Positions 15,489-23,676 of a DNA stretch of 41,726 nt are shown one piece after another. Source of the stretch: an uncultured Eubacteriales bacterium (GTDB lineage: Bacteria; Bacillota; Clostridia; Oscillospirales; Acutalibacteraceae). Numbering within the stretch: position 1 is the first letter of the stretch; each line of letters opens with the position of its first letter. The notes under the pieces were generated by a model that searched no databases, was not told the DNA's origin, and saw only the letters and a list, made by a program, of their open reading frames with translations. Where the stretch lies: the NCBI GenBank assembly GCA_934486755.1, contig CAKSQT010000009.1:1-41726 (forward strand), in the 5' to 3' direction. Position numbers and translations under genes: made by a program.

Positions 15489-16352
15489 TTAAGCCTTGCC
15501 GACAGAACCGAACAGATGCATCTTTTCAGATACTGTATCCTTAATTGCCTGTGTGCCGTCCGCAAGGAGCTTTCTCGGGTCAAAGCCCTTTCCTTGGAGG
15601 TCTTTGCCTGCCTCAATGTACTTACGTGTAGCCGCGGCAAAAGCAAGCTGGCACTCCGTATTAACGTTGATCTTTGAAACGCCGAGCGAGATAGCTTTCT
15701 TTATCATATCCTCGGGGATACCTGTGCCGCCGTGGAGAACGAGGGGCATTGTTCCTGTAAGCTCCTGAATTTCGGCAAGAGTATCAAAACGCAGACCCGC
15801 CCAGTTTTCGGGATATTTACCGTGAATGTTGCCTATACCTGCCGCGAGCATTGTAACGCCCAGATCGGCAATCATTTTACATTCCTTCGGGTCGGCAACC
15901 TCGCCGCCGCCGATAACGCCGTCTTCCTCGCCGCCGATAGCGCCGACCTCGGCTTCAAGCGAAAGACCGAGCTTGTTGCAGGTTTCAACAAGTTCCTTTG
16001 TCTTTGCGATGTTTTCCTCAATCGGATAATGCGAACCGTCGAACATAACAGACGAGAAGCCCGCTTCAATGCACTTCTTAGCGCCTTCGTAGCTGCCGTG
16101 GTCAAGATGGAGAGCAACGGGAACGGTAATTCCGAGTTCCTCGATCATTCCCTTAACCATACCGACTACGGTCTTGTAGCCGCACATATACTTACCTGCG
16201 CCCTCGGAAACACCGAGAATAACGGGAGACTTCAACTCCTCGGCAGTTTGAAGTATAGCCTTGGTCCATTCAAGATTGTTGATATTGAACTGACCTACCG
16301 CATATTTGCCTGCCTTAGCCTTTGTAAGCATTTCCTTTGCTGAAACCAACAT
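15489..16352 (-). CDS. fba: Class II fructose-1,6-bisphosphate aldolase
   Basis: 287 aa. A zinc-dependent aldolase that splits or forms fructose-1,6-bisphosphate in glycolysis/gluconeogenesis. Visible family signatures: N-terminal AVGQFNINNLEW; HLDHGSYEGAKKCIEAGFSSV, with the catalytic Asp and a zinc His; EAEVGAIGGEEDG; GNIHGKYP with a zinc His; and VLHGGTGIPEDMIKKAI with the third zinc His, followed by KINVNTE. The length is normal for Firmicute FbaA. The start follows GGAGGAATTAAA. Tagatose-bisphosphate aldolases share the fold, but no tagatose pathway genes are nearby and the gene stands alone, as housekeeping fba often does. Confidence 0.93.
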   Translation of the reverse strand: MLVSAKEMLTKAKAGKYAVGQFNINNLEWTKAILQTAEELKSPVILGVSEGAGKYMCGYKTVVGMVKGMIEELGITVPVALHLDHGSYEGAKKCIEAGFSSVMFDGSHYPIEENIAKTKELVETCNKLGLSLEAEVGAIGGEEDGVIGGGEVADPKECKMIADLGVTMLAAGIGNIHGKYPENWAGLRFDTLAEIQELTGTMPLVLHGGTGIPEDMIKKAISLGVSKINVNTECQLAFAAATRKYIEAGKDLQGKGFDPRKLLADGTQAIKDTVSEKMHLFGSVGKA

Positions 16353-16392
16353 TTTAATTCCTCCGTATTTGTTAAAATTTTATCTAATAATT

Positions 16393-16421
16393 ATTTTATA
16401 TCATATTTGCCGCAAAATCAA
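16393..16421 (-). promoter_or_regulatory. Promoter of the aldolase gene
   Basis: Minus strand TTGATT (16421-16416), 17-nt spacer, TAAAAT (16398-16393), about 40 nt upstream of the start codon. Confidence 0.6.
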
Positions 16422-16457
16422 GACCCGAAGAATATTTTAATAAATCGTTTACAAAAA

Positions 16458-17309
16458 TTATTTTTGTTTTAGCGACGGGTCGGGTAAAATTCTCTCGGGC
16501 GGCACTTCAAGAAGCTCAGGGTTTTTGAAATACTGGCTCATTTTTCTGAACGCCATAGCAAAATAACTGCCCGAGCATATACGTTCGTCCATAACGATAC
16601 CGAGCGGCATACAACGCTCAAATACAATCTCATCGCCCTTGCGCTTGGGAACCTCGCGCATATTGCCCATTGTTATGAATATACTTGTAGTTCCGAATTC
16701 ATAACAATGATGATATATGTGATTTGTTCTTATTGAAGCAAGGTTTGAGATAACAAGGCTGTTGTGGAACGGTGACATATCTATAACCTTTTTCGGAAGC
16801 CAGCCGTGCTTATCCATAAACTTGAACAGCCCCACGCCCGCAGGCAAAACACCAGGCAGACTTAAAAGAATTTTTATCAGCTTTTCGGTTCCGTTATCCT
16901 CGGGAACGCTGCGGTTGCTCTCAACATAATCGTTGATTTTTTGGTTTACGTCAAAAATGGTATCAGTCATTTCAAAATACATTTTCGACATAGTGCCGTT
17001 ATCCATAACGCCCGACTTCAAAACCACCATTGCAACGCAAAATTCATTACGCGCATACGGCTTGCGGTTGACTATAAAGCGGTTAAGCATCGGAAATTCC
17101 GTAACAGTACGCAGATAAGCCGCGATTATTACTGCCATATGGCTGATACTTCTGCCCTGCTTGCGTTTTTCATTCAAATAACTCTGGATTGAGTCTATCG
17201 GTATATCAAGTGTTATCATATTCATAGCGTCAACACGCTTATCCATTACGTACGCCGCAACAGTATACATAGGATCAGTGTTTCTCAGCCTTTTACCGTC
17301 TGCTCTCAT
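16458..17309 (-). CDS. Catalytically degenerate 2-oxoacid dehydrogenase E2/CAT-fold protein
   Basis: 283 aa. The whole protein aligns by pattern with the catalytic domain of dihydrolipoamide acyltransferases (chloramphenicol-acetyltransferase fold): an N-terminal AMNMITLDIPIDSI strand, ISHMAVIIAAYLRTVTEFP, VISNLASI, and a C-terminal GIVMDERICSGSYFAMAF followed by KNPELL. The last segment corresponds to the catalytic DHRxxDG of the family, but here it reads DERICSG: the catalytic His is Glu and the Asp is Ser. Normal acyl transfer is therefore unlikely. There is no lipoyl or subunit-binding domain and no E1/E3 gene nearby. The role is unknown; it may bind a ligand or act on lipids. It starts with ATG after GGGGGTAA and stands alone. 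Confidence 0.75.
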   Translation of the reverse strand: MRADGKRLRNTDPMYTVAAYVMDKRVDAMNMITLDIPIDSIQSYLNEKRKQGRSISHMAVIIAAYLRTVTEFPMLNRFIVNRKPYARNEFCVAMVVLKSGVMDNGTMSKMYFEMTDTIFDVNQKINDYVESNRSVPEDNGTEKLIKILLSLPGVLPAGVGLFKFMDKHGWLPKKVIDMSPFHNSLVISNLASIRTNHIYHHCYEFGTTSIFITMGNMREVPKRKGDEIVFERCMPLGIVMDERICSGSYFAMAFRKMSQYFKNPELLEVPPERILPDPSLKQK

Positions 17310-17400
17310 AAATTACCCCCTAAAAAACTCATTTATATAATAATATCATATAATTGAGCATATTACAATTATTTTTTAACAAATTGTTAACAAAAATTTT

Positions 17401-17436
17401 AATTGTAAACCTATTGCATAATTTTGGTTGACAATT
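17401..17436 (+). promoter_or_regulatory. BirA-type operator upstream of bioY
   Basis: AATTGTAAACC (17401-17411), 14 bp, GGTTGACAATT (17426-17436): a near-perfect inverted repeat with one mismatch. It matches the biotin repressor box of Firmicutes (TTGTAAACC-N14/15-GGTTTACAA). Its right half contains the -35 hexamer of the bioY promoter, so binding of biotinyl-AMP-loaded BirA would block RNA polymerase. Confidence 0.85.
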
Positions 17437-17456
17437 TGCACGTAAAGGGGTATAAT
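17428..17456 (+). promoter_or_regulatory. Promoter of bioY
   Basis: TTGACA (17428-17433), 17-nt spacer, TATAAT (17451-17456): a consensus sigma-A promoter. Confidence 0.88.
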
Positions 17457-17478
17457 TTCGGTGTTCGGAGGAATGAAA

Positions 17479-18009
17479 ATGAAGGTTTCAAAAAATAATA
17501 CATTAAAGGTCGTTCTGGCGGCGCTTTTTACGGCGTTTATCGCGGTCACTTCGCCGCTTTCAATATCCACGCCGTTCGGAGTACCGCTGACTTTGCAGAC
17601 ATTTTCGGTTGCGCTTTGCGGATATACACTCGGTTGCTGTTGGTCGGCGGCGAGCGTTGTTACATATATATTAATAGGCGCTGTTGGACTTCCCGTTTTT
17701 TCCGGATTTCAGGGCGGCGTCAACGTCCTTTTCGGGCTCACAGGCGGATTTATTATAGGCTTTATCGGATTAAGCGCGCTTTGCGGACTCGGTATGCGCT
17801 TTAAAAACGTTATAGTCCGCATACTTATGGGTTTTTTAGGCGTTGCGGTGTGCCACGCCGTAGGAGTAGTTCAGTTTGCGTTTGTTTACAAAACGGGTAT
17901 CCTTGCCGCGTTTATCACCGCTTCATTGCCATATTTGTTGAAGGACGCCGTTTCAATAGTTCTTGCCTACTTCCTGTCGGTATACATAAGCAAATTAATA
18001 CGCCGCTGA
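17479..18009 (+). CDS. bioY: BioY biotin transporter, ECF S-component
   Basis: 176 aa from the ATG at 17479. GGAGGA ends only 6 bp before it, whereas the ATG at 17473 directly touches the ribosome site and a GTG at 17461 lies upstream of it. Six hydrophobic segments span nearly the whole protein. Family hallmarks: PLSISTPFGVPLTLQTF near the N-terminus, GAVGLPVFSGFQGG, and LTGGFIIGF. It binds biotin in the membrane, and works alone or with a shared ECF energising module, which is not encoded here. The BirA-type operator over its promoter independently supports the biotin assignment. Confidence 0.95.
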   Translation: MKVSKNNTLKVVLAALFTAFIAVTSPLSISTPFGVPLTLQTFSVALCGYTLGCCWSAASVVTYILIGAVGLPVFSGFQGGVNVLFGLTGGFIIGFIGLSALCGLGMRFKNVIVRILMGFLGVAVCHAVGVVQFAFVYKTGILAAFITASLPYLLKDAVSIVLAYFLSVYISKLIRR

Positions 18010-18026
18010 TATTCTTATATTGGTAC

Positions 18027-18055
18027 TTGACATTTTGCGCTTTTTAATGTAGAAT
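18027..18055 (+). promoter_or_regulatory. Promoter of tRNA-Ala
   Basis: TTGACA (18027-18032), 17-nt spacer, TAGAAT (18050-18055). Between it and the tRNA, a perfect 8-bp hairpin TGCCGAGA-TTA-TCTCGGCA (18070-18088) would lie in the precursor 5' leader; with no T-run it does not look like a terminator. Confidence 0.75.
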
Positions 18056-18096
18056 TATCGTTAGTTCGTTGCCGAGATTATCTCGGCACAATATTC

Positions 18097-18172
<76 letters not shown>

Positions 18173-18209
18173 AAAATAGGCAAGTATCGTCAGATGCTTG
18201 CCTATTTTT
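18173..18209 (+). terminator. Terminator of tRNA-Ala
   Basis: AAAATAGGCAAGTATC / GATGCTTGCCTATTTT stem with loop GTCA and a T-run, directly after the CCA end. A degenerate tandem of TTCACT-like units follows (about 18215-18242). Confidence 0.85.
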
Positions 18210-18247
18210 ACTTCTTCACTTTTCACTATTCACTCTTCACTATAATC

Positions 18248-18280
18248 ACGCACCCGAAAGCGGTTGGCTCTCGGGTGCGT
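18248..18280 (-). terminator. Hairpin at the end of the glycoside-hydrolase operon
   Basis: Minus strand ACGCACCCGA / TCGGGTGCGT with a 13-nt loop, just beyond the stop of the last hydrolase gene. The tail TGATTATAG is a poor T-run, so it may act as a 3' stabiliser or a weak terminator. Confidence 0.5.
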
Positions 18281-18294
18281 ATTATTTTGCGCTT

Positions 18295-19866
18295 TTACTG
18301 CTTTTCACATTTAATTATTTTAGAGGTTCCGTTCCAAACAACGTTTACGGCAACGTCAATATCGCCCTTTACGGTAACCTTAGGTTCTTCGTCGGGCGAA
18401 AGGCGCTGTTCGCAAATAAGGGTGACAAAGCCTTTATCTCCGAACGGGTAATTCTCTATGCCGTGCTTTTCGGTAAGATTTATATGCCAATCTATGCGGT
18501 TGTTTTCAACATTTGGGATTATTCCGAAAACGCCCTCAAACATTATTGAAATAGGCGTAAGTCCCGTCCAACCGACGAAATCGACACGCGACCTGTCCTT
18601 ATATTCGGGATATGAGGTTCCCCCTCTTTTTATATATTCGGGCGCATAGTTTTCATAGAGCGTTTCGTCAGTTTCAAACACCTTTGCGACATTAAGGACA
18701 TTATTTAAGGCAATATCAAACGCGGTATCAAATCTGCCGTTCTTTTGCAGTCCCTTTATTACCATATAGTTTGTGCTTGACCAAACGCCGCCTCTCCAAT
18801 AATCACCGTGAGGGTCGTACCACGGGTGATCGTATGACAAAGACGGCACCCTGTGCGGACGTTTAAACTCATTCTCGTTTTCAAGATGCTGTATAAATCC
18901 CTGCAAGCGTTCCTCGGGAACAACGTCTGCGAGCAACGCCCAATATGAACCGATGGTTTTTACACCGTTTAATCTGCCGTCCCTGAAACGGTCGTAATAA
19001 TAAGAGGTTTTATCGTCCCACATTTTATTATTTACATAATCGGACAGCAGCTCGACTTCGGACTCTATTTCTGCAACATCGGATTCGCGGCCTATAACAC
19101 GCGCCATTTTTATCAGCACCTTACCGCTGATTATCTGTTGCAAGCAAGCGTCAATCCAAGTGGCAAAGCCGTGATGAAAATCCTGTTCCTCCATAGGATT
19201 TTCGCCTTTTTGCTCTATTCGCGGTTGATTATCCATACCGCAAGCCCAACCGCAGCTCCAATAACTGCCGTCCTGCCAAGTACGGTAGAGCCGCAGCCAT
19301 TCGTGATACGCCATAAGGCACGGGAAAATTCTTTCAAGCCTTTGCTTGTCGCCGAAATTCAGATAGTACTCCCATTCGCACCACGGCATAATATTCGGAC
19401 CCGTGCTTGTAGGGTCGTATTCCTCAAAGGTTTCCTCGCCGCTCAATTCAATCAGCTGGCGGCTTATAAATCCGTCGCCGTGCTGTTTTGCATAAAAATT
19501 ATCAAGCGTATTTTGGAAATTGAATATGTGTTTTGCGTATTTGCCGAACATAAGCATAAAGCTGGCGTCCCACATAAAAAGACAGCCGCCGAAATTGCAA
19601 TCCACATAATTCTTGATAAACCCCGTGCCCTCGTCAGGCTTCCAGATATGCGCAAAGCATATTTCCCACGCGCGGTAGTATGCGTCTATCGCGTTCTTTT
19701 GACCTTCCCAAATCGGTTTCGGAAGTCTGTCCTTGATTTCCGAGAAAACAGGAATATCGGCGTTTTCGGGGGGTTGACCCTTGAACGTATTCTCCGCCGC
19801 AAACTTGTTTTTTAGCTCAGGGTGGTATTTTGCGCCGAGCGGTCTGTCGATTGAAATAGGTTTCAT
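18295..19866 (-). CDS. MGH1/GH63-like alpha-toroid glycoside hydrolase
   Basis: 523 aa, no signal peptide, so cytosolic. The alternating helix pattern and the aromatic-rich segments WDASFMLMFGKYA, WCEWEYYLNFGD and DPHGDYWRGGVWSSTNYMV are typical of (alpha/alpha)6-barrel glycosidases of the GH63/mannosylglycerate-hydrolase (MGH1) group. In these enzymes Asp and Glu residues in such loops are catalytic, but I cannot name them reliably. The substrate is unknown. It is the last gene of a three-gene operon and starts 20 bp after the GH2 gene with GGAGG upstream of ATG. It probably trims oligosaccharides taken up by the cell together with the other two enzymes. Confidence 0.72.
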   Translation of the reverse strand: MKPISIDRPLGAKYHPELKNKFAAENTFKGQPPENADIPVFSEIKDRLPKPIWEGQKNAIDAYYRAWEICFAHIWKPDEGTGFIKNYVDCNFGGCLFMWDASFMLMFGKYAKHIFNFQNTLDNFYAKQHGDGFISRQLIELSGEETFEEYDPTSTGPNIMPWCEWEYYLNFGDKQRLERIFPCLMAYHEWLRLYRTWQDGSYWSCGWACGMDNQPRIEQKGENPMEEQDFHHGFATWIDACLQQIISGKVLIKMARVIGRESDVAEIESEVELLSDYVNNKMWDDKTSYYYDRFRDGRLNGVKTIGSYWALLADVVPEERLQGFIQHLENENEFKRPHRVPSLSYDHPWYDPHGDYWRGGVWSSTNYMVIKGLQKNGRFDTAFDIALNNVLNVAKVFETDETLYENYAPEYIKRGGTSYPEYKDRSRVDFVGWTGLTPISIMFEGVFGIIPNVENNRIDWHINLTEKHGIENYPFGDKGFVTLICEQRLSPDEEPKVTVKGDIDVAVNVVWNGTSKIIKCEKQ

Positions 19867-19885
19867 AACTTTCCTCCTATATTTA

Positions 19886-22800
19886 TTATTTCGGGTCTAC
19901 CTCGTCTATCGTAAGGTGAGTGCGTATATCGGTTGCAGGCTTTCCGCCGCTCAGGAAAATCACTCTGAATTTCAGGTTTTCGTCAAATTTGTCGTTATCC
20001 GCCTCGACAACTATACGATTTACGCCCTTTTTGAACAGGCATTTTCCGCCTTTCTGCTTTTCCCCGTTCACATAAAGAACGGCAGGCGCGGTGCTGTCAA
20101 GCTGTACCGTAATTTCGCCGTCTTCGCCCGACTTATCGGCAAAGCAGGTGAGGAAATATTTTCTGCCCTTGCTGTTTGGAACGGTTATGTATCCGTCCGC
20201 CGCGCTTTTTTCAACCTTTAACATCCAGCCGTAAAGGCCCTCGCCGAGATTGTTGAGTGAAAACTCCTTATCGGTGTAATATGCCCGAACCTCGTCCTCG
20301 TTCTGCCATTTTTCAAGCGGAAGCGTCATAAAATAGTCCGCCGCGAAGTCAAAATTGCTCTTTTGGTATGAGAACAGTTTATTATCGACCGAAACGCCGC
20401 AACCGTCAAGCAGATTGCGGAGAGTTCGCATATCCTTTTCGTTCTCGGTATCGGTGCAAAGCTGATTTAGGATTATCCTACCCTTGCCGAGTTTTATTTC
20501 CGACATATATGTCTTTTTCGGCTCTGCGTTTTCCTTTGCCGCCATAACTATGGCTATTCGGCAAAACTCGGCTGAATTGCTCCTGCCGAAATAATCCTCC
20601 CACGGTGTGCCTGGTACGTCGGTAATAAGAGTTTTGCCGTTGCCTGTGATTATGCAGTTTTCTGCGGCGGCGGTATTCTGTACCTGACGCGGCGACATAG
20701 GAACCTTGTCGTAATGGAAAAGGTCCACGGGCGATATTCCAAAGGTAACGTCGCTTGGCTGTGCCTTTATAAGATGGCAGGTCGGAGCGTGTATTACTGT
20801 AATTTCCGTTTCCGTAAGGTCGGACAATACCCTTGCTCCCTCGCTGTCAAACGGCAAGGTGATAAGCGTTCCGCCGTTTAAAACAAAATCCTTTACCGCC
20901 TCCGTGCCGCAAAGATTGGCGTCGGCAAGCATTACGCCGCCGTTGGATATTTTCGCGCCGACAGCAGAGCAAAGTTCTTCGGCTCTTTGACCGAGCGCCC
21001 TTATTCCGCCCTTGTTTATCGGTTCAAGATTACCGAGATATTCTATCATATTGCGAAGCAGCACGCAAGCCTGCGGCACTCTTTCAAAGTGCGAGAATAT
21101 TTCAAGCTGGCACATCATTATTTCGGAGCTTCCGCTTGTCACCGACATAAGCGGAGACCACAGATCGCCGCCGTCGGCATAATCGCCCTTGTCGCTTTCA
21201 AGTATGAATTTGTATGCCCCGTCGGTCGGCTTTTTAAAGTTTTGCAGAATTACGGATTCGGGTTCCCCCTCGGTAGTATAGGAATCCCAGAACATAAAGT
21301 CCTTATCATCAAGTCCGTTTAGCACGGGGTGCTGTTTCATTCCGCTGTGGGCGCTTATAAAGCCCTGTTTTTGAAGAGCGGTGTTTCCGAGCGAAAAGTC
21401 GGACTGCTCGGTTATAAGCACATTTCCGCCGTTTTCGGCAAATCTTCCGAGCCTGCCCTGCAAGTCTTTGTCGGGCTTTAAGTAAGGTCCTACTATCAAA
21501 AGTCCGTATTCGCTGTCTGACGGAATTTCGCTCACCCTGTCGCAGACCGTCGTTTTAGATACGGCTTCGTATCCTGCGTTGCCGCCGTAATAAGCCGTTT
21601 TCCGTGCGGTTTTGACCTTTTCGGACTTAATCGCGCTCGGATACAGCGAATAGTCAAACCTGCGTGAGAGCATTTCTTTTCCGTCGTGCAAAAGCCTTAC
21701 ATTAAGGCTGAGTTTCGATTTTTCGCTTACCTTTATTTCGGGGGATACCGTATTCCAAACGTAATGCTCGGCGGGAGCCTGAACAAAATTTTCTTCCTTT
21801 TCGGCAATAACTTTACCGTCCAGCTCCCACTTGTACTCTAATGTAACGCTATGGGATTTTAACGTATCGTTATAAACGTCAAACGAGCGCGCAACGCTTT
21901 TATCGTCATAAAACGAAGTATCATACTCGCGGTTTACCACCGTAACCGCCTTAAAACACTCGCCCATTATCGGCATAAGCGGATTAGGAATATTTTTAGG
22001 ATACCCTTTAAGCAGTCCGTTGTTTATTGAAAGCGAATACTTCGGTATCTTTTTAAAAGGCGCGCCGTCCCCGAGATACACGTCCTTTTCAGGCATAACG
22101 TAGGTATAATAATAAGCAAAGTTAAAGGTTGAAATGCCCGAAACTTCCTCACGGCGTGCCGACTCCACAAACAGCCTTTCCTTTTCGGCAAAGGCGGTCG
22201 CCGCTTCCTCAAAGCTGTTATACGCTTGAAGTCCCGTGTATGCGCTGCCGTTCTGCGGACAGAGATACCACATTCCGCCGTGTTCGCCTATCGTGAGCGG
22301 TTTTTCGCGCTTCCATTGGGCGATTGTGCCGTCAATGTTATAGTGCAGACTCTCATACTGCGTATTTTCGTAGGATATAAGCCTGTTGTCGCCGTCAAGC
22401 GATACCTTTCTTGTCGGGTCAAGACGGTTCATTTTTTCTATCATTTCTGGAATGTGCTTTTTGAAAACGTCCCTGCCGTCTACCCAGCGCATTTCGTTCT
22501 GCAAGCTCCAAAATACGACCGACGGATGGTTTTTATCCCTTTTTATCAGTCTTTCAACGTGCTTTTTACAGCGCTCGATATATAGCGGATTTGCCGCGTC
22601 CATACTTTTTCCCGAGCCGTAAATAGCCGTTTCGTCCACTATAAGTATTCCCTTTTCGTCGGCGGCGTCAAGATAACATTCGGGGTGCGGCTCCGCGTGC
22701 AGGCGGACGCTGTTTGCGCCGTTTTCAATACATATATCGTACCAATTTTCAGCGTATTCCTTGGTGCATTGTATGCCGCCCTGAAAATGCCACGAATCGC

Positions 22801-23665
22801 CCCTTATATTTATCGGAGTGCCGTTGAGTATAAACCTCGGACCCTCGCTCCAAAACTCGCGAAATCCGAAACGGTCGGAAAGGCGGTCAACTACTTCGCC
22901 GTTCTTTTCAAGAGTAAGCGTTATCCCATAAAGGTGCGGATTTTCGGTATCCCACAGTATCGGGTCTTTCCAATCCTTTACCGTACCGCCGTTTTCGCAC
23001 TTGAACTTCATAACCGTTTTTCCGCCGTCGGTCACTTCGGTGAAGATTTCGCCGTCAAATTCTCCCGAAAGCTCGGGTATTACTTCAAGTGTGCCTTTTC
23101 TTACAGAGGTTCTAACCGTAAGGTCGGTTATATATGTTGGCGGCACGGTTTCAAGCGTTATATCCTGCCAAATACCCCTTGCTGATATACCGTACCATGA
23201 ACCGCAAAGCCCCGTGCTTTTTACTCCGCCCAAGGGTATAGTGCAGGACTCAAAAGTGGTGCAAACCACCTGCAATTCATTTTCGCCGTCGGTCACAAAA
23301 TCGGTAATATCTACGGTAAGAGGCAAAAACTCCTCGTCCCAATCGGCAACGTGATTGCCGTTAATATATATCGCCGCCATTTGCGCTATCCCGTTTATTT
23401 TGAGCAGTATCCGCTCGCCGTTTTCAGCCGAAGCACTGAAAAAGCGGCGGCAAACGCCTGTGAGCGCCTTATTCCATTCATCGGGATATTCGTTAATATC
23501 AAACGGGTGAAAATCCCTGTATGATATATCCGCGCGCCAGCTTGACGGCACACGTATTTTTGTATCCTCGTATACAAGGTTTTCGGGGAGCGACAAATCG
23601 CACTTTACATCATACAGCGGGCAAAAATCCCATAAGCCGTTAAGATTTAAAACTTTTCTTTCCAT
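19886..23665 (-). CDS. Large glycoside hydrolase family 2 enzyme (beta-galactosidase/glucuronidase type)
   Basis: 1259 aa. The N-terminal sugar-binding domain (about 1-170) has LNGLWDFCPLYD and YINGNHVADWDEEF. An immunoglobulin-like domain follows, then the GH2 TIM barrel (about 275-560). The acid/base Glu is in WSLQNEM and the nucleophile Glu in TIGEHGG, both in the expected order. The barrel carries NSVRLHAEPHPECYLDAADEKG, the GH2 signature region. Beyond the barrel lie a GATase-like Rossmann segment (YGLLIVGPYLKPDKDL, about 700-900) and a C-terminal jelly-roll (about 1130-1259). The extra 500 residues make it longer than most GH2 enzymes. No signal peptide, so it acts inside the cell. Exact sugar unknown; the GH94-type phosphorylase upstream points to beta-linked oligosaccharides. 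The upstream gene ends 11 bp away. Confidence 0.85.
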   Translation of the reverse strand: MERKVLNLNGLWDFCPLYDVKCDLSLPENLVYEDTKIRVPSSWRADISYRDFHPFDINEYPDEWNKALTGVCRRFFSASAENGERILLKINGIAQMAAIYINGNHVADWDEEFLPLTVDITDFVTDGENELQVVCTTFESCTIPLGGVKSTGLCGSWYGISARGIWQDITLETVPPTYITDLTVRTSVRKGTLEVIPELSGEFDGEIFTEVTDGGKTVMKFKCENGGTVKDWKDPILWDTENPHLYGITLTLEKNGEVVDRLSDRFGFREFWSEGPRFILNGTPINIRGDSWHFQGGIQCTKEYAENWYDICIENGANSVRLHAEPHPECYLDAADEKGILIVDETAIYGSGKSMDAANPLYIERCKKHVERLIKRDKNHPSVVFWSLQNEMRWVDGRDVFKKHIPEMIEKMNRLDPTRKVSLDGDNRLISYENTQYESLHYNIDGTIAQWKREKPLTIGEHGGMWYLCPQNGSAYTGLQAYNSFEEAATAFAEKERLFVESARREEVSGISTFNFAYYYTYVMPEKDVYLGDGAPFKKIPKYSLSINNGLLKGYPKNIPNPLMPIMGECFKAVTVVNREYDTSFYDDKSVARSFDVYNDTLKSHSVTLEYKWELDGKVIAEKEENFVQAPAEHYVWNTVSPEIKVSEKSKLSLNVRLLHDGKEMLSRRFDYSLYPSAIKSEKVKTARKTAYYGGNAGYEAVSKTTVCDRVSEIPSDSEYGLLIVGPYLKPDKDLQGRLGRFAENGGNVLITEQSDFSLGNTALQKQGFISAHSGMKQHPVLNGLDDKDFMFWDSYTTEGEPESVILQNFKKPTDGAYKFILESDKGDYADGGDLWSPLMSVTSGSSEIMMCQLEIFSHFERVPQACVLLRNMIEYLGNLEPINKGGIRALGQRAEELCSAVGAKISNGGVMLADANLCGTEAVKDFVLNGGTLITLPFDSEGARVLSDLTETEITVIHAPTCHLIKAQPSDVTFGISPVDLFHYDKVPMSPRQVQNTAAAENCIITGNGKTLITDVPGTPWEDYFGRSNSAEFCRIAIVMAAKENAEPKKTYMSEIKLGKGRIILNQLCTDTENEKDMRTLRNLLDGCGVSVDNKLFSYQKSNFDFAADYFMTLPLEKWQNEDEVRAYYTDKEFSLNNLGEGLYGWMLKVEKSAADGYITVPNSKGRKYFLTCFADKSGEDGEITVQLDSTAPAVLYVNGEKQKGGKCLFKKGVNRIVVEADNDKFDENLKFRVIFLSGGKPATDIRTHLTIDEVDPK

Positions 23666-23676
23666 ATAACGCTCCC

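Noticed and set aside
18208..18245. TTCACT-type tandem units considered as CRISPR or VNTR
   Set aside because: Too short and irregular, without spacers of constant size; only a degenerate repeat after the tRNA terminator.
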